Below are positions 9,306 to 17,934 of a stretch of 60,778 nt of DNA, in pieces (position 1 is the stretch's first letter; every line of letters starts with the position of its first letter). A program made the translations under genes and the position numbers. The DNA is from RUG100 sp034927505 (lineage in GTDB: Bacteria > Bacillota > Clostridia > Peptostreptococcales > Anaerovoracaceae). The notes below the pieces were generated by a model. That model saw only the letters and a program-made list of their open reading frames with translations. It ran no database searches and was not told the DNA's origin. The stretch is taken from positions 1 to 60,778 of the forward strand of contig JAYFPY010000031.1 of assembly GCA_034927505.1 (NCBI GenBank), read 5' to 3'.

Positions 9306-10259
9306 CGGATGATATCCCAGTTTTTCAAGAAGAGCCATGTCGGTTTTTACGGTGATCCCGAAGGTGGTCAGCATATCGCCTGAGATCGCAGCATTTGCTC
9401 CCGATCTGAAACAGGCTTCACCTTTGTCTGCAAGAAGGCCTCTGCCTCCGGCAAGGCGGATCGATGCATCCGGCAGGATGAACCGATACACAGCTGTGAT
9501 GCGCCTCATATCTTCTTCTGTAAGTTTTTTATTCTGTTCCAGAGGAGTCCCCGGGATAGGATTCAGCATATTGACCGGTACGCTTTTGATGTCCAGACTG
9601 CGCAGTGTTATCGCCATATCGACACGGTCCTCATTGTTTTCTCCAAGGCCCACTATTCCTCCGCTGCAAACATCCAGACCCGCCGCGCGGGCCGCCTTTA
9701 TAGCGTCTATCTTTTCATCGTATGTATGCGTCGTGCAGATCTGCGGAAAAAACCGCCTTGAAGTTTCCAGGTTGTTGTGGACCCGCACCACTCCGGCCTC
9801 TTTCAGCCGTCTGTACTGGGTTTCGTTCAGAAGCCCGAAAGATGCACAGACAGCGATCCCGACTTCACTGCATATCCGTCTGACTGTCCCGCACATTTCA
9901 TCGACTTCTGCATCCGAAAGACGTTTGCCCGATGTGACTATGGAATAGCGAAGCACGCCCTGTTCATAGTTTATTTTCGCCTGCTCTATTATTTCTTCAG
10001 CCGGCAGCAGAGGATAATGTACCGCTCCGGTATGATTATACGCAGACTGGGCGCAGAATTTACAGTCTTCGGAGCAGCTGCCGCTCTTTCCGTTTATTAT
10101 GGTGCATATATCGAAATCATCGGCGCATAACTTTCTGCGGATATCATCTGCCGCAGAGCACAGTTCTTCTAAAGGCTGTGTCCACAATCCCATTGCTTCA
10201 TCTTTTGTCAATCGGCTTCCGCCAAGGACTTTTTCTTTTGTTTCGTTTACATATGACAT
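9288..10259 (-). CDS. bioB: biotin synthase, 323 aa
   Basis: A radical SAM enzyme that inserts sulfur into dethiobiotin to make biotin. The radical-SAM cluster motif CSEDCKFC (CxxxCxxC) lies near the N-terminus, and conserved segments VHNNLETSRRFFP and GGIVGLGE follow. ATG at 10259 (MSYVNETKE) is preferred because AAGGA lies 10 bases upstream, while a GTG three codons earlier sits on top of that site. No other biotin gene is in the window, so the gene may serve uptake of dethiobiotin or a pathway encoded elsewhere. A BirA-type operator overlaps its promoter. Confidence 0.95.
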   Translation of the reverse strand: MSYVNETKEKVLGGSRLTKDEAMGLWTQPLEELCSAADDIRRKLCADDFDICTIINGKSGSCSEDCKFCAQSAYNHTGAVHYPLLPAEEIIEQAKINYEQGVLRYSIVTSGKRLSDAEVDEMCGTVRRICSEVGIAVCASFGLLNETQYRRLKEAGVVRVHNNLETSRRFFPQICTTHTYDEKIDAIKAARAAGLDVCSGGIVGLGENNEDRVDMAITLRSLDIKSVPVNMLNPIPGTPLEQNKKLTEEDMRRITAVYRFILPDASIRLAGGRGLLADKGEACFRSGANAAISGDMLTTFGITVKTDMALLEKLGYHPSLGNR

Positions 10260-10313
10260 CGCCGTCACGTCCTTTTCTGTACACAGTTTTTCTGTTACGT
10301 TGAATCAACACTG

Positions 10314-10369
10314 ACTATATTATAAACGAAACACATTGTCAACTCATTTCACGTCAAGAGTTGACAATG
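10314..10369 (-). promoter_or_regulatory. bioB promoter overlapped by a BirA-type operator
   Basis: Arms CATTGTCAACT (10334-10344) and AGTTGACAATG (10359-10369) are perfect inverted repeats 14 bases apart. This fits the known BirA half-sites of TTGT-AAC type with 14-16 base spacing. On the minus strand the left arm supplies the -35 TTGACA (10337-10342), and TATAGT (10314-10319) follows after 17 bases. Biotin-loaded BirA would therefore block bioB transcription. The BirA assignment is from family knowledge; the palindrome and promoter are seen directly. Confidence 0.85.
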
Positions 10370-10426
10370 CTGCATGATGCCTTTTTCTTTTCTCAATTCC
10401 TGCAGTTTTCATTGAATTCCATGTTG

Positions 10427-10921
10427 TCACTCACCGTCCGATCCGTTCCCTGCCAGTTCGGTCAGCGTATCGCCTGCGACCCGATACACAGTCCAGTCTT
10501 TCATCGGCTCTGCGCCCAGAGACAAATAGAAATCTATGCTGGGCCGGTTCCAGTCCAGGCACCACCATTCCAGCCGTCCGCAGCCTCTTTCCACTGCAGT
10601 GCGGGCAAGCTCTTTCAAAACAGCCTTGCCGTACCCTTTCCCCCTGTGTTCCGGTTTGATGTACAGGTCTTCCAGATAGATCCCTGAACGTCCCAGGAAT
10701 GTAGAGAAATTATGAAAAAACAAAGCAAAGCCGATCTCCATGCCATTCTCAACTGCAAAGATCACTTCTGCTTTTTTCTTTTCAAATATCCATTCCCTCA
10801 GATCGTCTTCCGTTGCGATCACTTCATCCAGCATCTTTTCATAGGAAGCCAGCTCCTTTATGAAATATAGTATCTTCGATACATCCTTCTCTGCTGCATA
10901 TCTAAATGTCAGTCCACTCAT
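10427..10921 (-). CDS. GNAT-family N-acetyltransferase, diamine-acetyltransferase-like, 164 aa
   Basis: A GNAT enzyme resembling the spermidine/thialysine acetyltransferase branch. It carries IYLEDLYIKPEHRGKGYGKA (acetyl-CoA loop with R/K-GKGYGK) and LEWWCLDWNRPSIDFYLSLG, both conserved there. It would acetylate an amine with acetyl-CoA, but the exact substrate cannot be read. It stands alone between the bioB operator and the terminator of the decarboxylase operon. Confidence 0.88.
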   Translation of the reverse strand: MSGLTFRYAAEKDVSKILYFIKELASYEKMLDEVIATEDDLREWIFEKKKAEVIFAVENGMEIGFALFFHNFSTFLGRSGIYLEDLYIKPEHRGKGYGKAVLKELARTAVERGCGRLEWWCLDWNRPSIDFYLSLGAEPMKDWTVYRVAGDTLTELAGNGSDGE

Positions 10922-10985
10922 TGTTTGTTCTCCTTTTGACTTCAGGTTCAGTATGATTCTTTCATCTTAATTTATATATTTTATC

Positions 10986-11014
10986 ATAAAAATCGCGGCA
11001 GGTCGCCTGCCGCG
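10986..11014 (-). terminator. terminator of the decarboxylase/DUF362/MFS operon
   Basis: A nine-base stem CGCGGCAGG/CCTGCCGCG with a three-base loop (10994-11014). On the minus strand it is followed by ATTTTTAT. It lies 28 bases after the stop of the acetoacetate-decarboxylase-like gene. Confidence 0.85.
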
Positions 11015-11042
11015 AAAATATTAACTGTTTTGCTGTTTTTTC

Positions 11043-11930
11043 TTATCGAAGTCTGTAACAGTCGGTATAATGACAAGGGTCATTATACTTGACATGTTTT
11101 GCGCCTATGACCCTTTTGCATTTCAGGTCGCTGAGCCCCCATGCGATATTGTACATAGTCGGCATATCCTCATATTCCGGTCTGATAAAATCGATGCTTC
11201 CGTCACAGTAAGTCACCTGTGGTTCCATGATCTCATAGGGATAGTCGTCCGGCTTTGTCCATACAGGCAGTATGGTAGGGTATTCTATTTCCGGCTGAGT
11301 AAAATTCATGGCGGGATCGTCTCCCTTTTCCATGACCTTCGGGAAGTATCGATACTGCATCTTGCCCTTCGATCTTTCTTCGTTCATCTTCATGGTTTTA
11401 AGATCCGGCGCCTTCTTATTCACATCGATATCGATCTTCATGAATCTGAACCCAAAACCGGAGGCCAAAGCAATATATCTGTTTTCCAGGTGCTGTATCG
11501 GCGGTATGTCACAGAACACTTTGCCGTATCCCATGGTCTCGCGTCCGCCCAGGATAGGGTCCGTCTGATTTTCGAACATTACTAGAACCAGATCTCCATC
11601 AATGTCGTCTCTTTCGCCTTTAAAATGGACCGGGCAGCTTACCCCAACCAGGTTATAAGTTTTCCCTGCCTGCCAGCCAAGATTTGTGAACTCCGAAAGA
11701 TTGACGGTCACATACGGATCGTTCAGTGTGTAACATTCGGGAATCATTTTTTCCAGCACTTTTCTGTCTGTTTCATATGTGATGCTGACTACATTCACAT
11801 CCCCCGGCTGATAGTAATCGTTCATTTTCTTTCCGGGAAGCCCCGGCATGTCCGGGCGGCGATGTCCTGCCTGCGGGCCGAAAAACACCGGCATCATATA
11901 TATTTCATCATTTATAAATTTAAGCGACAT
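11043..11930 (-). CDS. acetoacetate decarboxylase family protein, 295 aa
   Basis: A member of the acetoacetate-decarboxylase-like superfamily, whose founding enzyme uses a Schiff-base lysine to decarboxylate acetoacetate. The segment GGRETMGYGKVF places Lys137 where the catalytic lysine is expected, and Glu80 in VNLSEFTNLGW fits the conserved acid. These matches are by eye. Some members of the superfamily catalyse aldol or dehydration chemistry instead, so the reaction is open. It has AGGAG 6 bases before the ATG and is the last gene of a four-gene minus-strand operon, with a terminator after it. The divergent crotonase and the transporter suggest catabolism of a beta-keto compound. Confidence 0.85.
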   Translation of the reverse strand: MSLKFINDEIYMMPVFFGPQAGHRRPDMPGLPGKKMNDYYQPGDVNVVSITYETDRKVLEKMIPECYTLNDPYVTVNLSEFTNLGWQAGKTYNLVGVSCPVHFKGERDDIDGDLVLVMFENQTDPILGGRETMGYGKVFCDIPPIQHLENRYIALASGFGFRFMKIDIDVNKKAPDLKTMKMNEERSKGKMQYRYFPKVMEKGDDPAMNFTQPEIEYPTILPVWTKPDDYPYEIMEPQVTYCDGSIDFIRPEYEDMPTMYNIAWGLSDLKCKRVIGAKHVKYNDPCHYTDCYRLR

Positions 11931-11952
11931 TTCGTTCTCCTTTCTTTTGTCT

Positions 11953-12267
11953 TCAGTTACTTACTTCGTATCTTATATCTGCAGCTCTGCATACCATGTC
12001 ATTCCATGAATCGAATTTTGTGCTTTCCTTTACGAAACTGTCCATGAGAGATTCAAAATACACCAGCTTTTCCGCGTTCCAGTTTACTATTACAGCACTG
12101 GAATACTTGAAGCTTTCAAATGATTTGAAATTGGTATGCAGCTGCATGAATTCTTCATTGAATATTTCTTTGAACTGCTCCCGAAGTTCAGGGGAATATT
12201 CTACGCATACCAGATCTTTGGCAAGATCTTCACATTCTGTTTTCACTTCTTTTTTAATCTCTTTCAT
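11953..12267 (-). CDS. small protein of unknown function, 104 aa
   Basis: I do not recognise this protein. It is soluble, acidic and helical-looking, with two Cys near the N-terminus (CEDLAKDLVC) and one near the C-terminus (MVCRAADIRYEV). It starts inside the 3' end of the DUF362 gene (14-base overlap) with GAGGAT before the ATG, and ends 22 bases before the decarboxylase start. The tight coupling argues that it is a real gene working with its neighbours, perhaps as a partner subunit. Confidence 0.75.
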   Translation of the reverse strand: MKEIKKEVKTECEDLAKDLVCVEYSPELREQFKEIFNEEFMQLHTNFKSFESFKYSSAVIVNWNAEKLVYFESLMDSFVKESTKFDSWNDMVCRAADIRYEVSN

Positions 12268-13561
12268 TTGGATCCTCGTCGCCGTAAAATTCGGCCGCTT
12301 TCTTATCTACATATGCTCTCCATACCGGCAGTTCTCTGTCGAGACGCGGGCGTACATAATCGTGGATTATGTCAGGTTCTTTGCTCGGATCTATGACCTT
12401 GCCCCTGCTCATTGCCATGTACATCCCGGATTCTCCCGGCGGGCATCCCGGCACCCACAGCGCATCCGGATGATCTTTCAGATATTTCTTCGTGCAGTTG
12501 CCGTGAAGAAGTACCTTTTTGTCATCTTTGTCTTTAGGTATATCGTCATTATCATGCCCGATGACAACGGAAAAATCGCTCAGCTTGTCATACTCTCCGA
12601 TAGCCTTCAGTGTTTCCATGTTCAGTGTCATCATCGCCTGGCAGCTGGAACATGCGCCCTTACAATGGACATCATATTCGGGCCATCTATGAGAGATGTC
12701 TCCCAGATACGGTATCCACATTTTTCTGTAGCAGTCCTCCAGTTTGTCGCCGACCACATCGATCTCTTCAGGCTGGGAATGTCCCATCCCTGCTTCGGCC
12801 GCTGCCTTGAAGTAATCCACTTCGTCAGTGTTTATGCCAACTAGATCGCATGCTATCCTGTCGACCGCCACCGGGTCATAGCTTCCCAGTATGCAGTCCA
12901 GCTTCAGCGGCGTTGGCGTGTGCGGACTGAACCCGCTGGCCGCATACATGGCATCAACAATATTGATGTCGGCTCTGGCCGCATACCATACATCCATCAT
13001 GGCTTTTACCAGATTCTGCTGATGCATCTGGAAATGCACTGCATCCTGTACTACGCCTTTGATGTTTTTCAAAGCACAGCTGAATACCATGCTGGCGTGG
13101 GCTTTCAGTATAGGCAGATTGATTATATGATCCGCTTCCAGGAAAAACCTTGGCATCTTTACATGGGATATGTTTGACTGATATCCTCTTACCGGTATGT
13201 TGATCAGATCCTTGTCTTCTTTGATATCGATAAGCCGGATGCCTTCTTCATCAGCGACTTTCTTGATGCCGCACGCTTCATAGCACTCTCCGGTGTCACA
13301 GCCGATGGCGGCTGATTCTGCGATGACGATGCTCTTCGGCTCTGCCTTTTTGACTTCTCTTATGACTGCCCTTACTGTTTCAGGATTGGTACAAACTGCA
13401 TATTCGGCAGGTGCTGCATGCCCTGCATTGGGTTTCAAAACTACTGTTGAGCCTTTTTCTATCATCTTTGTTACGCCGCCGAGAAGATCGAATACTGCTG
13501 TAACATTTTTCTGAACGTCCATCCCTTTCTTCAGAGCGACTTTGGATTTTTTATTTGACAT
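12254..13561 (-). CDS. DUF362-domain protein, 435 aa
   Basis: A DUF362 protein, a family often tied to iron-sulfur or redox chemistry but without one settled reaction. It shows KPNAGHAAPAEYAVCTNPETV near the N-terminus and HIINLPILKAHASMVFSCALKN in the middle. The C-terminal part has Cys residues in CKGACSSCQAM, HGNCTKKYL and VPGCPPGESG that could hold a metal centre. The start at 13561 (MSNKKSKV) has GGAGG 8 bases upstream, and longer frames lack a site. It lies between the transporter and the small protein in the operon. Role in the pathway unknown. Confidence 0.85.
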   Translation of the reverse strand: MSNKKSKVALKKGMDVQKNVTAVFDLLGGVTKMIEKGSTVVLKPNAGHAAPAEYAVCTNPETVRAVIREVKKAEPKSIVIAESAAIGCDTGECYEACGIKKVADEEGIRLIDIKEDKDLINIPVRGYQSNISHVKMPRFFLEADHIINLPILKAHASMVFSCALKNIKGVVQDAVHFQMHQQNLVKAMMDVWYAARADINIVDAMYAASGFSPHTPTPLKLDCILGSYDPVAVDRIACDLVGINTDEVDYFKAAAEAGMGHSQPEEIDVVGDKLEDCYRKMWIPYLGDISHRWPEYDVHCKGACSSCQAMMTLNMETLKAIGEYDKLSDFSVVIGHDNDDIPKDKDDKKVLLHGNCTKKYLKDHPDALWVPGCPPGESGMYMAMSRGKVIDPSKEPDIIHDYVRPRLDRELPVWRAYVDKKAAEFYGDEDPNERD

Positions 13562-13586
13562 TTCTATATCCTCCGTTTTATAAAAT

Positions 13587-14879
13587 CTAATTTTTTTCTG
13601 CAGCTTCTCCTGCGAGGAAGTCTCTGTTGAACTTGTGATCTTTGACTGCTGCCACAAGGATCAGCGATACCAGAATCATGACGCCGAACGAAATATATGA
13701 TATTTGGAGGCTTCCAAACATCATCGTGATCAGTCCGTTGACTGCGAAATTCAGCATCTGTATGATAGCTATGATCGGAAACAGCACACTGTTTACTACA
13801 GGGAATCCGACTCTGCCGAATACCGAGCCCGGAAGGGAGTTGACGAAGTTAGGCGGCGCCGTACTTGTGATACCTATCAGTATGATGGATGCCCAATAAA
13901 GAGGCCTTATTCCTGTTGCGTTGAGGAATACGGCTATGGCCATTATGATGCATACGACGGCCATGACTTTCTTCGGTCCGAATTTTGCCACAAGACTTCC
14001 GGTTATTGGTGCAAACACGAGGCCGAATACGGCAATGAAGCTCATCAGCAGGACCGCCGTCGACTGACTGAATCCGACTTCCAGATTCCTCACTACCAGC
14101 TGACTCATGATCCCTACCTGACATAACATCAGCAGGCCGCACGAAACAGCACAGAACCACATTTCTTTTGTTTTGAACAATTTGGCGATGGTCCATCCGC
14201 CTGTGATGTCTTCTTCCCTACCGGATGCAGCATATTCCTTTCGAAAAACTTCATCGGATACATTGTCAGGATTCAGACCTCTTTCAGCAGGTGTATCTCT
14301 GTTCACAATGAGGCCGATTATGGCTATAATGATGCAGATGCCTCCCGGTATTATGGAAGCTGTTCTGACTCCCATCGATTCTATAAGCTTGCTGAAGATG
14401 ATCACATATGTCATTGTCCCCAGACCTGCACCCATAGTTGCTATTCCCATGATGGCTCCCAGTTTCTTCGGGAACCAGTTGGCGTTTATTGCTCCGAACC
14501 CAACAAAGATCGCTGAATTCAATCCGCCGAAGGAAAAGCACATTGCTATGGTGTACATAGGAACGCTGACTGCATTTGCTGCAACTATGTAAGCAGCGCC
14601 GCCGATCAGAAACGTCCATCCGCATATTTTTCTCGGTCCTATCTTTCGGTTCAGCTGCCCTGCCAGGATCGAAATCACTACTCCTATGATTCCAGCTATG
14701 GAATTCATCGACAGGATAACTCCGGAACTGACTCCTATGCCGGCAGCTACTGCCGGCGCGAACACATTGGATCCGTCCGCATTGAATGCGACATTGATAT
14801 AGAAAAGAGCAACGCCGGTCAAAACGAGCAGCCATCCATATTTCTCTATCCCAAGCCCCTTGCTTTTACTATTACTCAT
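13587..14879 (-). CDS. MFS transporter of the oxalate/formate antiporter (OFA) type, 430 aa
   Basis: A twelve-helix major facilitator transporter, starting MSNSKSKGLGIEKYGWLLVL and containing GLNSAIFVGFGAINANWFPKK, a pattern of the oxalate:formate antiporter branch, whose members move organic acids. The ATG at 14879 is preferred to one three codons earlier because AGAGG is 9 bases before it. It is the first gene of the operon with DUF362, the 104-aa protein and the decarboxylase, and probably imports the substrate of that pathway. Confidence 0.88.
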   Translation of the reverse strand: MSNSKSKGLGIEKYGWLLVLTGVALFYINVAFNADGSNVFAPAVAAGIGVSSGVILSMNSIAGIIGVVISILAGQLNRKIGPRKICGWTFLIGGAAYIVAANAVSVPMYTIAMCFSFGGLNSAIFVGFGAINANWFPKKLGAIMGIATMGAGLGTMTYVIIFSKLIESMGVRTASIIPGGICIIIAIIGLIVNRDTPAERGLNPDNVSDEVFRKEYAASGREEDITGGWTIAKLFKTKEMWFCAVSCGLLMLCQVGIMSQLVVRNLEVGFSQSTAVLLMSFIAVFGLVFAPITGSLVAKFGPKKVMAVVCIIMAIAVFLNATGIRPLYWASIILIGITSTAPPNFVNSLPGSVFGRVGFPVVNSVLFPIIAIIQMLNFAVNGLITMMFGSLQISYISFGVMILVSLILVAAVKDHKFNRDFLAGEAAEKN

Positions 14880-14935
14880 ATGTTTCATACCTCTTTCTAT
14901 TCTTTATATTGATATACATACTTTACTAAATATTC

Positions 14936-15000
14936 TTCCCGGTCACGTGCCGTCCGCATGCCGCCGGCTCTCCTTTCTGCGGAGATATGCAGGGAACCTA
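14936..15000 (-). promoter_or_regulatory. structured leader of the MFS operon
   Basis: The untranslated leader can fold into nested stems: TTCCC (14936-14940) with GGGAA (14992-14996), GCAT (14956-14959) with ATGC (14987-14990), and TCTCC (14969-14973) with GGAGA (14981-14985). It is GC-rich compared with its surroundings. I cannot assign it to a known riboswitch class. Confidence 0.35.
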
Positions 15001-15011
15001 AAATGCCTTAT

Positions 15012-15055
15012 ATTCTATACCTTCATGTTAATCTTGACAGCAGCCGATTAACATG
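15012..15055 (-). promoter_or_regulatory. likely MFS-operon promoter with a palindromic operator
   Basis: CATGTTAATC (15024-15033) and GATTAACATG (15046-15055) are perfect inverted repeats 12 bases apart. On the minus strand CTGTCA and TAGAAT (15012-15017) lie 17 bases apart and overlap the palindrome. The site lies in the divergent control region of the pathway genes, so the nearby CdaR/PucR protein is a candidate binder. Binding is inferred. Confidence 0.5.
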
Positions 15056-15461
15056 TATGAAAACGCAAACGTCCCCTTATTTTTCTCTTTGCATTTGTGC
15101 AATTCCACATATCCGGCCCTGCTCACATCCGTTCTATCCTTTGGAAACACGGTGCTGCAGCCGTCTGATGGGTCCGCCTTTCGCCCGCCTTTTTTATTGT
15201 TTCGTAATAAAGACAATATCCAAACTCCGTCCCTGAACATCCTTTTCGCTGAAAATCTCTCAACGTACTGAAAAAACACAGCGGCGGGATTTTTAGTCAG
15301 GATGCTCTTTGTTCAATGAAACAAAAGGGGCCTTCTATTTTGCGTTGTGTTTTATTAATCGTACATGTAAAAGCCGAGAAAACTATTGTACAATCCAGTC
15401 ATAAATAATAAACGAAAATGATCAGAATCAAATATAATTTGTTTTTTGAAAGGAGATCAAC

Positions 15462-16475
15462 ATGAACAAACCCATGGCAGACTATGCCAAGCTCCCTGAG
15501 CTTGAAGAGTACAGAGAATGGTTCAAGGATTTTGCAGACCTTTACCGGGAGGACGGTATTCTTCAGGTAGCATGGAAAACAAATGACGGCCCTATGTGGC
15601 ACAGCGGCATGTCCCATCGTGCATGCAGCCAGCTGACCAGAGTCATATCGCTGGACTATAAAAATGAAATAATCATCTATACTCATATCGGCGATAACTG
15701 GATGACTGAATCGGATCCGAACGGATGGGAGACTTATTCGGAGCTTCCCACAGAACGTTTTCAGCACCAGTATTTCGACGACACCAACCTAATCAAGAAT
15801 ATGGTCTTCGATCTGGATGTACCGACCATCGGCGCTATCCCCGGCCCCGGCTTCCACTGGGATTCGGCAATGCTCTGCGATGTAACCATTGCATCAGACG
15901 ACACGCAGATGGAAGTACCTCATGCACACGGCGGACTGGTTCCCGGAGACGGCATGGGGCTCATGGCTCAGCATTATTTCGGCACAAAACGCGGCAACTA
16001 TTATATGATGACTGCCAGACAGTGGACTGCACAGCAGATGCTGGACTGGGGCATGGTCAGCGAAGTCGTTCCAAAAGGAACAGTCCTTGACAGAGCATGG
16101 GAAATCGCACGTATGTGGAAACACATGCCGTATGAAAACCGTACTATCATGTCGAATCTGGCAAAGCGTCCGCTGAAAAAGCTCTTCGTTGAAGACCTGA
16201 AGCTTCACACCGTCAGCGAACAGTATGCATCACTGCTCCGTGTAGCCGCAGGCGACATGGGCGATACAAATTCCGCTCAACAGGATGAAAAGTACATCAG
16301 CATCGCAAATGACTGGCGTTACCAAAACGACTGGATGCAGCAGCCTCCTACAAGAGAATCCTGGGATGGTTTCCGGACAAAGCCGATCGAATGGAACAAA
16401 GAGGTCGAGGCCGGAAAAGCTGTCAATCCGTTCAAATCAAAACCGACAAAACCTTATCGTCCTAAACACGACTAG
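15462..16475 (+). CDS. crotonase-fold hydrolase resembling 6-oxocamphor hydrolase, 337 aa
   Basis: An enoyl-CoA-hydratase/isomerase-fold protein closest by motif to 6-oxocamphor hydrolase, which cleaves a C-C bond of a cyclic beta-diketone without CoA. The segments IPGPGFHWDSAM and VPHAHGGLVPGDGMG carry His132, His154 and Asp163, matching the spacing of that enzyme's His122, His145 and Asp154. Trp46 and His52 fit its Trp40/His45. It is longer than the usual 257 residues at both ends. AAGGAG lies 6 bases before the ATG. It is transcribed away from the transporter/decarboxylase operon and towards the CdaR/PucR gene. Retro-Claisen cleavage of a beta-diketone is my inference; the exact substrate is unknown. 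Confidence 0.85.
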   Translation: MNKPMADYAKLPELEEYREWFKDFADLYREDGILQVAWKTNDGPMWHSGMSHRACSQLTRVISLDYKNEIIIYTHIGDNWMTESDPNGWETYSELPTERFQHQYFDDTNLIKNMVFDLDVPTIGAIPGPGFHWDSAMLCDVTIASDDTQMEVPHAHGGLVPGDGMGLMAQHYFGTKRGNYYMMTARQWTAQQMLDWGMVSEVVPKGTVLDRAWEIARMWKHMPYENRTIMSNLAKRPLKKLFVEDLKLHTVSEQYASLLRVAAGDMGDTNSAQQDEKYISIANDWRYQNDWMQQPPTRESWDGFRTKPIEWNKEVEAGKAVNPFKSKPTKPYRPKHD

Positions 16476-16503
16476 CTGACATTTATAGATCGTGTGTGAA
16501 GAA

Positions 16504-16550
16504 AAGACCGGTGTCCGCATAAACGTGATCACCGGTCTTTCATTATTCTT
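16504..16550. terminator. bidirectional terminator between the crotonase and regulator genes
   Basis: AAGACCGGTG (16504-16513) pairs with CACCGGTCTT (16530-16539), followed on the plus strand by a T-rich run. It lies between two convergent genes. The A-rich 5' side gives some U-run for the minus strand too. Confidence 0.75.
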
Positions 16551-16558
16551 ATTTTTCA

Positions 16559-17788
16559 TTATTCATCTAAGTTTCCGCAGACAGGTTCCAGCAAGACGCC
16601 CATCAGTAATACGTTGATCAGGTCATAGTCCGTAAAATCTATATCGAACAGTTCCGCCATTCTTTTTATCCTGTAATGCATCGAGTTGGGATGTATGACC
16701 AGTTCCTTAGCCGCTTCTTTGACGTTCATCATGCACCTGAGATATACTTGCAAACTTTCGAAATAATCACTGTCGTTCTTTTTATCGTACTGTATGATCC
16801 TGCTCAGCACAGGATGAATGAACAGCCTGGCCGGATAATGTTCGGAAAAGCCCATTGCGATATCTTCCAAAGCAAATTCATCGTATTCGTATATATTCTG
16901 TTTCGGTTCAAAATACATGCCGGTCTTCAGCGTCAGCAGAGCCTGCACATAGTATCCCCTGCTGTCATTGATGTCGCTGAACGATTCGGAAATACTGATG
17001 CATATCCCGAATTTACCCGTCCGTTCCTTTATTTCTCCCATTGTGCTGTCTTTATTGTGGTCGGCCATCCCGAAACAGAAAATTATGATATGGTCTTTAT
17101 ATATGTTCGCAACGATATTTTGATTGCAGACACTGATGTCGCTGCACACTCTCTTGTATATCGATTCGTCGAATGAATCTTTTGGCAGCTTTCCGACTAC
17201 TATGTTATATGACGGCTTGTAAGCCATGGAAATCTTTTTGATCATGTCCGGATACCTGAGTGGATCTCCGCCTGCATCCGTCAGATAATCCATTATCATT
17301 TCCCGGCTGCGTATCCCGGCTGCATACCCTTTGCTGATTATGGATATAGCCGCCGTATTGAACAGGGAAATCACTTCACGTTCATCTTCCGTTACTTCTT
17401 TTTTATCTTTTTTCAGCACCGCCGATATGCCCAGGAACCTGCCGTTTTTCCGCAGCACCGAAAGCAGCTGGGTTGTTTTCTCAGCCTCTCCGTCGTTGAT
17501 GAGTATAGGAAATTCCTTGTACTTGGATCCTTTAACATATTTTTTATAGAATTTATAATACAGGCTGCTGGTCGCAGATTTTGTCCTGATCAAATTGTCC
17601 CAGTCCTTATCTCCGATATAGTGATCCGGCGACTGCGACAGGTTGTTTGCAATATCATCAGACACCATTATTGGACACTGCAGAACACTGAACGCTGCAT
17701 TAGTAAGCTCATGTATATCGTCATGGAGCACAGCGTAAAAAAAGCTGCGATAAACATTTTCCATATTGATCCTGTTATCATCCATCAT
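16559..17788 (-). CDS. CdaR/PucR-family transcriptional regulator, 409 aa
   Basis: A regulator with a ligand-sensing N-terminal half and a C-terminal helix-turn-helix of the PucR/CdaR type: VKEAAKELVIHPNSMHYRIK followed by RMAELFDIDFTDYDLINVLL. Such proteins often control uptake and breakdown of purines, sugar acids or other organic acids. GGAGG lies 10 bases before the ATG at 17788; the frame extends a further nine codons upstream but the binding site rules that out. It is convergent with the crotonase gene and is the best candidate controller of the adjoining pathway. Confidence 0.85.
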   Translation of the reverse strand: MMDDNRINMENVYRSFFYAVLHDDIHELTNAAFSVLQCPIMVSDDIANNLSQSPDHYIGDKDWDNLIRTKSATSSLYYKFYKKYVKGSKYKEFPILINDGEAEKTTQLLSVLRKNGRFLGISAVLKKDKKEVTEDEREVISLFNTAAISIISKGYAAGIRSREMIMDYLTDAGGDPLRYPDMIKKISMAYKPSYNIVVGKLPKDSFDESIYKRVCSDISVCNQNIVANIYKDHIIIFCFGMADHNKDSTMGEIKERTGKFGICISISESFSDINDSRGYYVQALLTLKTGMYFEPKQNIYEYDEFALEDIAMGFSEHYPARLFIHPVLSRIIQYDKKNDSDYFESLQVYLRCMMNVKEAAKELVIHPNSMHYRIKRMAELFDIDFTDYDLINVLLMGVLLEPVCGNLDE

Positions 17789-17854
17789 ACCGGTATTTCC
17801 TCCGATCCCACACATATCCGCAGTGTTTTTCTTATTCCAGTATATATTATATCA

Positions 17855-17887
17855 TAAAACAGGAAGGACACCACATGTCCTTCCTGT
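17855..17887 (-). terminator. terminator of the 572-aa surface protein gene
   Basis: A twelve-base stem ACAGGAAGGACA/TGTCCTTCCTGT (17859-17887) with loop CCACA. On the minus strand it runs into TTTTATGAT. It sits just upstream of the regulator gene and may overlap its promoter (TATAAT on the minus strand follows). Confidence 0.75.
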
Positions 17888-17934
17888 CTCTTATCTCCTA
17901 TATTGTATAGGAAAATGAAAAAGCATTTTCTTTA

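Larger units (their letters stand above)
14880..15461. other. 582-base divergent intergenic region
   Basis: Besides the MFS leader and palindrome, this stretch holds a 10-base palindrome ATTGTACAAT (15385-15394) about 70 bases before the crotonase start. Short open frames in between have no binding sites or recognisable sequence. I see no RNA gene. It probably carries the promoters of both divergent units. Confidence 0.5.

Noticed and set aside
15028..15279. 83-codon minus-strand frame in the divergent region
   Set aside because: No ribosome binding site, composition unlike the neighbours, and it overlaps the palindrome and promoter region of the transporter operon.
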